Shown here: positions 1-6,892 of the stretch, piece by piece
How the letters are laid out: every line of letters starts with the position of its first letter
How positions within the stretch are numbered: the first letter of the stretch is position 1
Assembly: GCA_002707085.1 (NCBI GenBank)
Contig: PALY01000118.1
Location: 16,304 to 28,597 of the forward strand
Reading direction: 5' to 3'
Length of the DNA: 12,294 nucleotides
DNA from: Deltaproteobacteria bacterium
Lineage (GTDB): Bacteria > Myxococcota_A > UBA796
Translations under genes and position numbers: made by a program
Notes under the pieces: generated by a model
What the model saw: only the letters and a program-made list of their open reading frames with translations
The model's database searches: none
Told to the model about the DNA's origin: nothing

Positions 1-548
1 CCGCATACAGCGATGTCACACACACCCGCCTCGATCATCTCTGCACCCAGCATCATCGCTTCCGCACCGGTGCTGCAGGCACTGGCGGGGCTCAACACAC
101 GACCTTTGAAACCCAAAAAGCTCGCCAGATTGAGACTCACGGAATGATTCATGGTCATGAACATCGTCGTAGAGTTTTGACCCAAGGTCGAGTTGTTCGT
201 GTATGCCTTCAGGAAACTGGTCTCCAAACTATCCGTACTTCCTGTGGTAGAGCCGACAATCAGCATGACCCGTCGTTCATTGAGTTCCTGATGACTCAGA
301 CCCGCCTGTTCAAGGGCTTCAGCGGCCGCCTGGCACAACATCTGAGACATTTTGGACATTGTTCGTCGGGTTTTGCGCGGAATGAAGCGTCCATCAAAAC
401 CCTGAACCGGAGCAGCCACATGACAGCGCAAGCCTGCAAATTCCGTCCAATCGGGCATGCGAACGATTCCACTTTTGTTCGCAAATAGCCCACCAATGCT
501 GCTTTCCAGATCCGAGCCAAGCGAAGTGATGGCGCCGCCACCCACCAC
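1..548 (-). CDS. Beta-ketoacyl synthase (KAS I/II, FabB/FabF type), partial, C-terminus beyond window edge
   Basis: Read on the minus strand from a GTG at 548, the frame stays open to base 1, giving about 182 residues of a thiolase-fold condensing enzyme that would extend an acyl chain by decarboxylative Claisen condensation. It opens with the first beta strand and glycine turn (MVGGGAITSLGSDLE), has the VGSTTGS segment, and places the nucleophile in SPASACSTGAEAM, Cys158 (codon 75-77). That is close to position 163 in E. coli FabB and FabF. The His and Lys/His catalytic residues would lie beyond the edge. The start is awkward: an in-frame TAG lies about 22 codons upstream with no ATG between, and no Shine-Dalgarno precedes the GTG, so the message may be leaderless. 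It diverges from the thioesterase-like gene at 600. The KS family is certain; a primary fatty-acid role versus a special-lipid role is not. Confidence 0.88.
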   Translation of the reverse strand, partial: MVGGGAITSLGSDLESSIGGLFANKSGIVRMPDWTEFAGLRCHVAAPVQGFDGRFIPRKTRRTMSKMSQMLCQAAAEALEQAGLSHQELNERRVMLIVGSTTGSTDSLETSFLKAYTNNSTLGQNSTTMFMTMNHSVSLNLASFLGFKGRVLSPASACSTGAEAMMLGAEMIEAGVCDIAVC

Positions 549-599
549 GTGGATTGTATTGACCGGGTGTTGGTGATTGGAACCGACTATAAACTCCGT
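549..599. promoter_or_regulatory. 51-bp divergent promoter region, possibly giving two leaderless messages
   Basis: Between the ketosynthase GTG (548, minus) and the hot-dog gene ATG (600, plus) lie only 51 bp. On plus, TATAAA at 588-593 ends six bases before the ATG. On minus, TACAAT (553-558) ends four bases before the GTG. Both place the expected transcription start at about the start codon. Neither start has a Shine-Dalgarno and neither -10 has a good -35 at 16-18 bp, so this is a suggestion from spacing only. Confidence 0.3.
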
Positions 600-1073
600 A
601 TGTGGAAACTATGGCACAAGCTGGTACGCAATTGGGTGGGATTATACCCACCCATCTTGTTTAGTGGCATTCGGGTGCGTCGATTGGGCGCTGAACCTTT
701 GCGTTACCGAACAGAACTCCGTCGCAGGTGGTGGAACGCAAATGCGGTAGGAACCCATTTTGGTGGTTCGCTCTTCACAATGACCGACCCTTTCCACATG
801 TTGATCTTGCTGGATGCCATCGGACAAGACTTCGTGGTGTGGGATCAAGAGAGTCGAATCGAATTCATTGTGGCTGCCCGTGTCCCGGTCCATGCGGTCC
901 TCGAGATTTCAAAAGAGGAGATTGAACGAATTCGCGAAGAAGCTTCTTCTGAAAAGATTCACCCTGTCTTTGTCGTACCGATACTCGACGAGAAAGGCAG
1001 ACTGATCGCCCGAGTCACAAAAACTCTGTATGTCCAGCGCAAGCGAAAACGCGAGCGCGACACAAGCGGCTAA
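600..1073 (+). CDS. DUF4442-type hot-dog (thioesterase-like) protein
   Basis: A 157-residue single hot-dog domain protein of the DUF4442/YiiD C-terminal type, likely a cytosolic acyl-CoA or acyl-ACP thioesterase-like protein; its substrate is unknown. The family signature is the N-x(4)-THFGGSLFTMTDP stretch at residues 48-64 on the long hot-dog helix, followed by a hydrophobic LILLDAIG. The tail is strongly basic (QRKRKRERDTSG). I chose the ATG at 600 because the product then starts with the usual MWKLWHKLVRNWVGLYPP helix. The frame remains open back to a GTG at 549, but that would overlap the opposite gene and add residues that look like shadow. It diverges from the ketosynthase. Its last 59 bases overlap the 3' end of the convergent acyltransferase gene. 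Confidence 0.78.
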   Translation: MWKLWHKLVRNWVGLYPPILFSGIRVRRLGAEPLRYRTELRRRWWNANAVGTHFGGSLFTMTDPFHMLILLDAIGQDFVVWDQESRIEFIVAARVPVHAVLEISKEEIERIREEASSEKIHPVFVVPILDEKGRLIARVTKTLYVQRKRKRERDTSG

Positions 1074-1794
1074 TCTGCGCATCATCTTTGTTGTTCAGAT
1101 CCTCCCATTCCAAAAGCTGGCCCACCGTAGCGTGGGTGGAAGAACCGGTACCAGCAGCAAATTCTCGAAAGTTCATCATCCGACCAAACACACGACCAAA
1201 AAAGCGCGCGACCCTGTATCGCAGTCGGTTGTGACCACTCAGATGCAGCGGCTGGATCGACACTTGGGCATCGCGGGCCATGGCCGCAAATGTCGGATGC
1301 CAAGGATGATCGGTCCTTCGAAACCACCCTTCAGGGCTGTGAAGACGCCAAGAAGAAACTTGGCCCGCTGGACACACATACAGCACCCCTCCGCCCTTCA
1401 GAAATGCCACAGCCCTCTCCAAAGCATCACGATTAAATGCGCTGCGTTTCGGACCATGCCGACTCATATTATCGACACCAATGATGTGATCATTCAGCGT
1501 GGGCAGGGTTTCCCCAATCATTCGATTCACTAAAAAACGAACCGGGCGCCCGGTACTTTTTTCAATCCAACCCCCGATCATAAACAACTCCAACAAGCCT
1601 CGGGGGTGGTTCGCCACCATCATCAGCCCTTGTTTTGGGTCCAGTGCGGGCAATGTCCCATCAATGCTTGTTCGAAGTTTCCATACCTGTTCAGCCGTTT
1701 GATACAGGTTCGCTCCCTGTGCGCGGTTTTGCACTGGATGGGTGTGCTTGCGATATGCCGCCATTCCCAAGATCCATTCCAGCCAACGGTTCAT
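1015..1794 (-). CDS. PlsC-like lysophospholipid/acyl-ACP acyltransferase (COG3176-like)
   Basis: A 259-residue acyltransferase of the glycerolipid (PlsC/LPLAT) superfamily, which would move an acyl group from ACP or CoA to a lyso-lipid or amine acceptor at the inner membrane face. Motif I is NHPRGLLE (residues 62-69). This NHPxGxxE form is that of the 'hemolysin'/ornithine-lipid acyltransferase branch rather than the classical NHxxxxD. The second motif is CPAGQVSSWR (141-150), the FPAGxxS-type block of the same branch. The start is the ATG at 1794, which forms an ATGA overlap with the MaoC stop, so translation is likely coupled; an extension to 1881 would run inside the MaoC gene. The N-terminal helix (MNRWLEWILGMAAYRK) may dip into the membrane. 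No N-acyltransferase (GNAT) domain is present. Its acceptor cannot be told from the sequence. Confidence 0.82.
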   Translation of the reverse strand: MNRWLEWILGMAAYRKHTHPVQNRAQGANLYQTAEQVWKLRTSIDGTLPALDPKQGLMMVANHPRGLLELFMIGGWIEKSTGRPVRFLVNRMIGETLPTLNDHIIGVDNMSRHGPKRSAFNRDALERAVAFLKGGGVLYVCPAGQVSSWRLHSPEGWFRRTDHPWHPTFAAMARDAQVSIQPLHLSGHNRLRYRVARFFGRVFGRMMNFREFAAGTGSSTHATVGQLLEWEDLNNKDDAQISRLCRARVFACAGHTEFL

Positions 1795-2597
1795 GCTTTT
1801 ACCCCATACCAGCCAAACAAATTCGGACGTTTTCCACGCACGACATAGCTGTAGCCATCGCCTTCCGGCGCAACCTGGCATGTGACTGACCCCGGCAGAT
1901 ACACAGGCTTTTCAAACTGGGTCGATAAGATCAGTGGACCTTCTCCCAGACTCGGTACAGCGGAAACCACCTTGGCCAACAAGGCCATCCCGTGAGCGAT
2001 GTGAGCGGAAAATCCGAACGGCTTTGCCGTCCAAGCATGCAGATGTATGGGGTTCCAGTCACCAGAGACTTGGGCATAAGCGCGACCCCAATTGCTGGGC
2101 AGATCCCACGCTTGTCCAGGTAAGTCTGCGCTTAATGAAGGCTTGGGCCGCGTAATCGAACCTCCAGCGCCCTCCACAGCACGTGACAACACCGTGGTCA
2201 CCTCTTCCCAACAGCAAGCCCCATCCACAAATGCTTCGGTATGAAGATCGAACTCCACACCGATTTTCGTCGGACGACAACCTTCGACCCAAACATGAAA
2301 GTCGAGCAAACTGGTTTTTGGAATCGGCCGATGTTGAGTGATGTGGTTCGCTACATGAATGAGACCGAGTACCGGTAAGGGAAAGTCATTCCGTGTCGCG
2401 ATTTCCATGTGCAATTTCGATGCGAGCAAGTGTGGAAACGTGATGGGTAAATGGGCCTCGTCTTGAACACCAAACAAACGCTGAAATGAATCAAGCTTTT
2501 CGCAGACCACGCCCTGCTGTGTCGTTTCAAACCGCGGCAACTGACCCTTAAAGAGGCCTTGCTTTCGCGCTGTCAGCGCTTTCCACATCATGCCCAT
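1791..2597 (-). CDS. MaoC-like hydratase/dehydratase, double hot-dog
   Basis: A 268-residue MaoC/hydratase-2-like protein, probably hydrating or dehydrating enoyl/3-hydroxyacyl thioesters. The C-terminal hot-dog carries the hydratase-2 motif YAQVSGDWNPIH with the catalytic pair Asp180 and His185, followed by the helix HIAHGMALLAKV. The N-terminal half (about residues 45-140) has the length and strand pattern of a degenerate first hot-dog, as in two-domain MaoC proteins. The ATG at 2597 is preceded on the minus strand by AGAGG eight bases upstream, which supports it over the ATGs at 2591 and 2588. The stop overlaps the acyltransferase start (ATGA at 1794-1791), making a two-gene unit. A stand-alone promoter is possible upstream. 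With the ketosynthase nearby, a chain-elongation role is plausible; the acyl chain is unknown. Confidence 0.85.
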   Translation of the reverse strand: MGMMWKALTARKQGLFKGQLPRFETTQQGVVCEKLDSFQRLFGVQDEAHLPITFPHLLASKLHMEIATRNDFPLPVLGLIHVANHITQHRPIPKTSLLDFHVWVEGCRPTKIGVEFDLHTEAFVDGACCWEEVTTVLSRAVEGAGGSITRPKPSLSADLPGQAWDLPSNWGRAYAQVSGDWNPIHLHAWTAKPFGFSAHIAHGMALLAKVVSAVPSLGEGPLILSTQFEKPVYLPGSVTCQVAPEGDGYSYVVRGKRPNLFGWYGVKA

Positions 2598-2632
2598 TGG
2601 GTTCGCCTCTTCTCTTCGGTGAAGACGGCACT

Positions 2633-2662
2633 AAAATAGTCCCATCCTAAACTTGGCTGCAA
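2633..2662 (-). promoter_or_regulatory. Candidate sigma-70-type promoter for the MaoC/acyltransferase pair
   Basis: On the minus strand TTGCAG (2662-2657) and TATTTT (2638-2633) are separated by 18 bp. Transcription would start near 2626, leaving a leader of about 29 bases containing the AGAGG ribosome site before the ATG at 2597. Matches to consensus are partial (3 of 6 and 4 of 6). It lies in the 119-bp gap after the 491-residue protein gene, where no intrinsic terminator with a T-run is visible, so read-through from upstream is also possible. Confidence 0.3.
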
Positions 2663-2716
2663 CACGCCAGACTTACTTTCCACATAGATGCGCGCCTATC
2701 CACAAAGTGTAGTCCA

Positions 2717-4192
2717 TTAGAACAAATCTACATCCAACCAAGAAACATTGCGATCCGCTTCCGTCATCTGGTGAGGCGGAGGGGGTCCATCCAACACCAC
2801 GCCTTTGTCATGGATAAATTCTGGACGAACACGCGTTTCATCCCGGTCCAAAACCAGCGCAGTCCCCAACCGTTCTGCTGCAGAAGCAGCATCTTCCAAA
2901 AACGCGTTCAGTCGGGGTGTATGTCGATGAGCAAGAACTCGGTTGTCGAATTTGCGACGATGATCCACAAGTGGGTGTGCCAATCCGCTGATCCACGGAA
3001 ACCATATGTCCGAATGAAGGACAATCTCCAATTCGACCAACGGTGAACGCTCTCTGTGCGCGGCCCACTGGATTTCTTCCCATGTAGGCCCAAAAATCCG
3101 AACCGGTGGGACGGGTTCCCGAAAGCCATCCACAGCGCCCACATACGGTTCGTCCATCTCCAAAATCAGTTCCAAGTGTCGAACTGGACTCTCAAACAAA
3201 CGCCCTGTCCCATCGAACCATGCGATCTGAGACTCAATGACCACGCCTTCCATCGGCCCGAACACGTCCGGCCCGGCCTGACGCTTCCACAGATGCTGAA
3301 CAAACGGAAGCAGCGGTCCGTGGTCTTCCCTGTCATACCCGAGAGAGTCGACGCGCAAAACACGCAGGATTTCAGTCCGTTCACCAGAGTCGATAATCGC
3401 TGCAACAAACTGTTCGAAGTCGCTACGACTCCGATGTACAGCCGGCTTCAGATCCACACGCCACGTGGCAAAAGGTAATTCGGACTGCACCCATAGATTC
3501 GCCATGTCCGCATTGGGGTACACAAGTGGGTTTAGGTCTTGTGGAGGCGTGATGACTGGATCTCTTTCGTCGGCCAACTTCAGGCACAGGGTCCCATCTT
3601 CTTCAAATGAGGCCGCAACCCATCTCTGTTCACTCAGATGTAGAACTCCGCCGACCCCCACTTCCTGTTCGGAACCATCATCCAAAACAACCACTGTCGC
3701 GGCACGACCATACCCTTCAGTGCCATCTGACAACCTGTACGGACCCGGTGCTGCACTCCCCATGGCCACCATATACCCACCCACGTCAGTGGGTATCCCA
3801 GGCGACAAGCGAACCTCGCTCAACCCCGCCGGTTCTGGATGTGGGTCGCCCCCTTTATCGAGTTGTTCCAACAAACTGGGGACAACATCCATCTGCACAG
3901 ACTGTGCGTAGGTACCCCCCTCGATAGACTCTGCGCGACGTCGATTAAAAATCGCCACTCTAGGGTGGTAGTCGGGTCCTCCAAACTTCACCCGCAGGTC
4001 ATCGTTTTCAAACTTCCTTTGCCTTGGCTTACGGTCCGCAACAAAATCGCGTATCGCACCGCGAAGCCAACCCACCGAGGTCGAATCCAAAACAAGAATG
4101 CCACCACAATCATCACCATGCCGATCATACCGGTGGTTGTGAATACAGATCAGTCCGTTTTCTTTTCGTTGCACATGAACGCTGTCCGCCAT
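2717..4192 (-). CDS. Protein of unknown function, 491 residues, cytosolic
   Basis: I do not recognise this protein. It is 491 residues, acidic overall, with no signal peptide and no membrane helix, so probably cytosolic. The N-terminal 30 residues hold a cluster of possible metal ligands (Cys16, His18, His20, His25, Cys29). Residues about 30-90 are rich in Arg/Lys and Asp (GWLRGAIRDFVADRKPRQRK). A Gly/Pro-rich linker follows around 95-150. The C-terminal half is rich in Trp, Pro and alternating hydrophobic residues (VRHLELILEMDEPYVGAV, LVELEIVLHSDIWFPW), suggesting a mostly beta fold. The ATG at 4192 has GAGGG six bases upstream, a good ribosome site. Codon use looks like that of its neighbours and the frame is intact, so it is very likely a real gene. 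It lies 98 bp after the AgmX/PglI-tail gene on the same strand, with no functional clue. Confidence 0.75.
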   Translation of the reverse strand: MADSVHVQRKENGLICIHNHRYDRHGDDCGGILVLDSTSVGWLRGAIRDFVADRKPRQRKFENDDLRVKFGGPDYHPRVAIFNRRRAESIEGGTYAQSVQMDVVPSLLEQLDKGGDPHPEPAGLSEVRLSPGIPTDVGGYMVAMGSAAPGPYRLSDGTEGYGRAATVVVLDDGSEQEVGVGGVLHLSEQRWVAASFEEDGTLCLKLADERDPVITPPQDLNPLVYPNADMANLWVQSELPFATWRVDLKPAVHRSRSDFEQFVAAIIDSGERTEILRVLRVDSLGYDREDHGPLLPFVQHLWKRQAGPDVFGPMEGVVIESQIAWFDGTGRLFESPVRHLELILEMDEPYVGAVDGFREPVPPVRIFGPTWEEIQWAAHRERSPLVELEIVLHSDIWFPWISGLAHPLVDHRRKFDNRVLAHRHTPRLNAFLEDAASAAERLGTALVLDRDETRVRPEFIHDKGVVLDGPPPPHQMTEADRNVSWLDVDLF

Positions 4193-4290
4193 GTCGTACC
4201 CTCAGCGCGTTGAAGAGATGAGTCCTCTAGCATCAAACAGAGAGCAGTATTCTACACGGATTACCCCCATCGCAAATGGGGTGATCTCGA
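4193..4290 (-). other. 98-bp gap with a short hairpin and a weak -10 element
   Basis: Just after the stop of the membrane-protein gene lies CCCCAT (4265-4270), five bases, then ATGGGG (4276-4281), a perfect 6-bp stem. No T-run follows it on the minus strand, so it is a poor terminator. Further on, TAGAAT (minus, 4254-4249) matches the -10 consensus at five of six positions, with only a weak TTGCGA 15 bp upstream. It could start the message of the 491-residue protein about 50 bases before its ATG. Confidence 0.25.
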
Positions 4291-4959
4291 TCAATCTTCA
4301 GGCTCGTCTTCAAAGTAGATCGGGTATTCAACATAGATGACCCCATCCTCGGGAGGGTCAAACCACAATTCATCTATCAACTGCATGACACACTCTTGGA
4401 CTTGTTCGCTATCGAGGGTCGTGTCCTTCACCGATACTTCTGTGATTTGGGCAATGTCCGCGTTGTCCGGATCATCCACACGCTTTTCGATCTTGAATTT
4501 GAATTTAGACCACCCTTCCGTGAGATCTTCGTCTACAACCCCCCGTTCATAGCAGCGCTGAATGCCATCACGAATCGTTCTCATTGCACCATCAATTCCC
4601 GCCCGACTCAGTTCATAAACAAAGGGGTCGCGTTCCGCTATCGCCTTCCCATCAACGTCCCCGGTATCCGCATCAAATTCCGTCGCATCTTGCTCATCAG
4701 TGCGTGGAACATCCATTGGTTCCACGGATGAAAGCAATGGCTTTGGGTCAGATCTGTTGGGACGCACCTGTGTGGCTCTCAATGGCCCCTGTTCACCACT
4801 GGCACTGGGTCGTGTGGGCGTGTCCAGTTCAGGGGGATCGTTGAAGAAAAACTTCGCTCCTACGAAACAAATCAACAATCCAATAAAAATCTTTATGCCA
4901 ACAGCCAGGAATCCAGATGAATTTTTGTTCGATCCTTGGTGTTGTTTTGAATCCGCCAT
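4291..4959 (-). CDS. Single-pass membrane protein with AgmX/PglI-type C-terminal (TonB-like) domain
   Basis: A 222-residue bitopic protein. Residues 1-15 are a short polar cytosolic tail, about 16-38 form the membrane span (GFLAVGIKIFIGLLICFVGA), and 39-110 are a Pro/Asp/Ser-rich disordered linker. Residues about 120-218 form a periplasmic domain with the spaced Cys pattern IQRCYERG (Cys136) and VQECVMQL (Cys190), an intervening KFKFKIEKR strand, and a closing WFDPPEDGVIYVEYPIYF. That layout is the AgmX/PglI C-terminal domain of myxobacteria, found at the end of gliding-motility, secretion and energy-coupling proteins. The two cysteines may form a disulfide. I chose the ATG at 4959 because GGGAG lies six bases upstream; the in-frame ATG at 4977 has no ribosome site. 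The role is not known; it is much shorter than AgmX itself. A perfect TTGACA (minus, 5002-4997) lies upstream but has no good -10 at 17 bp. Confidence 0.72.
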   Translation of the reverse strand: MADSKQHQGSNKNSSGFLAVGIKIFIGLLICFVGAKFFFNDPPELDTPTRPSASGEQGPLRATQVRPNRSDPKPLLSSVEPMDVPRTDEQDATEFDADTGDVDGKAIAERDPFVYELSRAGIDGAMRTIRDGIQRCYERGVVDEDLTEGWSKFKFKIEKRVDDPDNADIAQITEVSVKDTTLDSEQVQECVMQLIDELWFDPPEDGVIYVEYPIYFEDEPED

Positions 4960-5097
4960 CTGGCGCTCCCGGCCCATCGCAATGAAAACACGCGCATGTC
5001 AAACGAAAGCGTACATCAAGGTCGATGGGAGTGGCACAATATCAACCCCAATCGGCGGCCAATTCATAAACTTATATGACCATCAGCACCATGCAGT

Positions 5098-5114
5098 TTG
5101 ACGAACATCGACAA
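5098..5114. promoter_or_regulatory. Candidate operator/promoter ahead of the sugar operon
   Basis: TTGACGAACATCGACAA is a 17-bp near-palindrome centred on C5106 with 12 of 16 positions symmetric, ending 33 bp before the alpha-glucosidase ATG. Its size and inner CGA/TCG half-site cores resemble operators of LacI-family sugar regulators. The left half, TTGACG, could also be a -35 box, with poor -10 matches (TAAATA or AATAGA) at 14-16 bp, so a bound repressor would block RNA polymerase. No regulator gene lies in the window. No second copy was noticed. Confidence 0.3.
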
Positions 5115-5146
5115 GCCTAAATAGAGGGCAAAAAACCGAATCTCTC

Positions 5147-6832
5147 ATGCACCAAACACCCGACCAATCCAGCGATTACCCATCCTCCGAACCCACAAAG
5201 TCCCAACAGGATTCATGGTGGAAGGAAGGGGTAATTTACCAGATTTATCCTCGGTCATTCCAGGACGGAAATGGCGATGGAGTGGGTGACATTCCCGGAA
5301 TTGAAGGCCGATTAGATTACCTACAAACCCTGGGTGTAAGTGCTGTCTGGGTTTCACCTTTCTTCAAATCACCCATGAAAGACTTTGGCTACGATGTGGA
5401 AGATCACAGAGCCATCGACCCGCTTTTTGGCACCTTGAGCGATTTCGACCGTCTCATCGAAGCGGCCCACCAACGAGGAATTCGGGTTCTGATTGACCTG
5501 GTTCTAAGCCACACGGCCGATAGTCATCCATGGTTCGAAGAGGCACGCACAAGCAGAGATAGCCAATACGGTGAGTGCTACGTATGGGCCGATCCGAAAG
5601 AGAATGGTGACCCACCCAACAACTGGCTTTCGGTATTCGGTGGTTCCTCATGGACCTACGAACCCCGTCGAAAGCAATACTTCCTCCACAATTTCCTTGA
5701 GAGTCAGCCAGACCTCAACTTTCATTGTCCGCTGGTGCAGAAAGAAGCACTGTCCGTCGCTCGGTGGTGGCTGGAAAGAGGTGTCGATGGCTTTCGACTG
5801 GACACCGTAAACTTCTATTTTCACGACCGACAGCTCAGAGACAACCCCCTCGCCCCCCACCCCGATGAACAGGTGGTGACCGCCGACAACCCCTACAGTC
5901 TTCAGGACCACGTATACGACAAAAATCGGCCCCAGGTTTGCGATTTTCTGAGTGATCTTGGCACCCTTCTGGCAGAGTTCCCTGGTTCCATCGCCTTGGG
6001 AGAAGTCGGTGCCACACAAGAACGTGCCTTGAGCTTAATGCAACAGTACCAGCAACCGGGACGTCTCCACTTAAGCTACACTTTTGATCTGCTTTCCCCG
6101 AATTTTTCGGCTTCTCATTTCCGGAGAATACTCGCTCGTGATGCAACAGAGGGCGGGGGTGTATGGCGGTGTCTCGCCTTTTCCAATCACGACATTCGCC
6201 GAACCGCAACACGACTCAACCTGAAGCAAGCGCCCACCGACTCCATCGCATCCGCAGCCATGGCACTGCTGCTGACGCTTCGGGGAACGCCATGCATCTA
6301 CCAAGGCGAAGAATTGGGCCTTACTGAAGTCGACATTCCCTACGAGCAACTCGTCGATCCATACGGAATCGCTTTCTGGCCAAAATTCAAGGGTCGAGAC
6401 GGATGTCGAACACCCATCCCTTGGCAACACGACGATCCTCACGCAGGGTTCACCCTACCCAACCAGAACCCCTGGCTACCAGTGGCCAAAGAACACACGA
6501 ATAAAGCGGTCGATCTGCAGTCTAAAACCCCCGATAGTCTCTTTCACAAAACCCGTGCGCTCATCGAACTTCATCGCAACAACAAGGCATTCCACAGTCA
6601 GCGCATCGCCGTCCTGGACAGTCCTGAAGAAATACTGGTATTCGAACGGGGCGAAGGTGATTCGCGCGTACTTTGTACTTTCAACCTTTCCGAAAAGCCC
6701 ATCAATTTTGCGCTTCCCAACGAATGGGCCTCCGCATCCATGATTCAGCAGAGTGGGTCCATTGATGCTGACTCGGTCACAGGAAAACGGACCTACGATG
6801 CCTGGTCCTGGCAATTGCTACAATCGCTATAA
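5147..6832 (+). CDS. GH13 alpha-glucosidase (subfamily 23-like), probable intracellular sucrose/maltose hydrolase
   Basis: A 561-residue retaining alpha-glucosidase that cleaves terminal alpha-glucosyl bonds of small sugars. The (beta/alpha)8 domain starts with WWKEGVIYQIYPRSFQD at 24-40. Region I is DLVLSH (Asp117-His122). Region II is GFRLDTVNFYFHD with Arg217 and nucleophile Asp219. Region III is GEVG with acid/base Glu286. Region IV is FSNHD with Asp349. Later blocks are RGTPCIYQGEELG, RTPIPW and PWLPV, then a beta C-domain from about 470. The VNFYFHD-x-QLRDNP stretch after the nucleophile is characteristic of subfamily 23 enzymes, which accept maltose and often sucrose. There is no signal peptide, so it acts in the cytosol. 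No Shine-Dalgarno sits at the usual distance (GAGGG is 18 bases away), but the ATG at 5147 fits family length. It leads an operon with a symporter and sugar kinase. Subfamily is fairly sure; substrate is inferred. Confidence 0.92.
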   Translation: MHQTPDQSSDYPSSEPTKSQQDSWWKEGVIYQIYPRSFQDGNGDGVGDIPGIEGRLDYLQTLGVSAVWVSPFFKSPMKDFGYDVEDHRAIDPLFGTLSDFDRLIEAAHQRGIRVLIDLVLSHTADSHPWFEEARTSRDSQYGECYVWADPKENGDPPNNWLSVFGGSSWTYEPRRKQYFLHNFLESQPDLNFHCPLVQKEALSVARWWLERGVDGFRLDTVNFYFHDRQLRDNPLAPHPDEQVVTADNPYSLQDHVYDKNRPQVCDFLSDLGTLLAEFPGSIALGEVGATQERALSLMQQYQQPGRLHLSYTFDLLSPNFSASHFRRILARDATEGGGVWRCLAFSNHDIRRTATRLNLKQAPTDSIASAAMALLLTLRGTPCIYQGEELGLTEVDIPYEQLVDPYGIAFWPKFKGRDGCRTPIPWQHDDPHAGFTLPNQNPWLPVAKEHTNKAVDLQSKTPDSLFHKTRALIELHRNNKAFHSQRIAVLDSPEEILVFERGEGDSRVLCTFNLSEKPINFALPNEWASASMIQQSGSIDADSVTGKRTYDAWSWQLLQSL

Positions 6833-6892
6833 ATACGCGGATGTTCTAAGCTCGCAGCCTCAACTTAAATCTTAGCGATACGAGGTTGCACC

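Noticed and set aside
144..488. Plus-strand open frame opposite the ketosynthase
   Set aside because: The opposite strand encodes a ketosynthase with its active-site motif in the correct frame; this plus frame has no family features.
4265..4281. Hairpin after the AgmX-tail gene as an intrinsic terminator
   Set aside because: The stem is only 6 bp and no T-run follows on the minus strand, so termination here is not supported.
4960..4977. Upstream ATG at 4977 as start of the membrane protein
   Set aside because: It has no ribosome site, whereas the ATG at 4959 has GGGAG six bases upstream, and the extra six residues add nothing recognisable.
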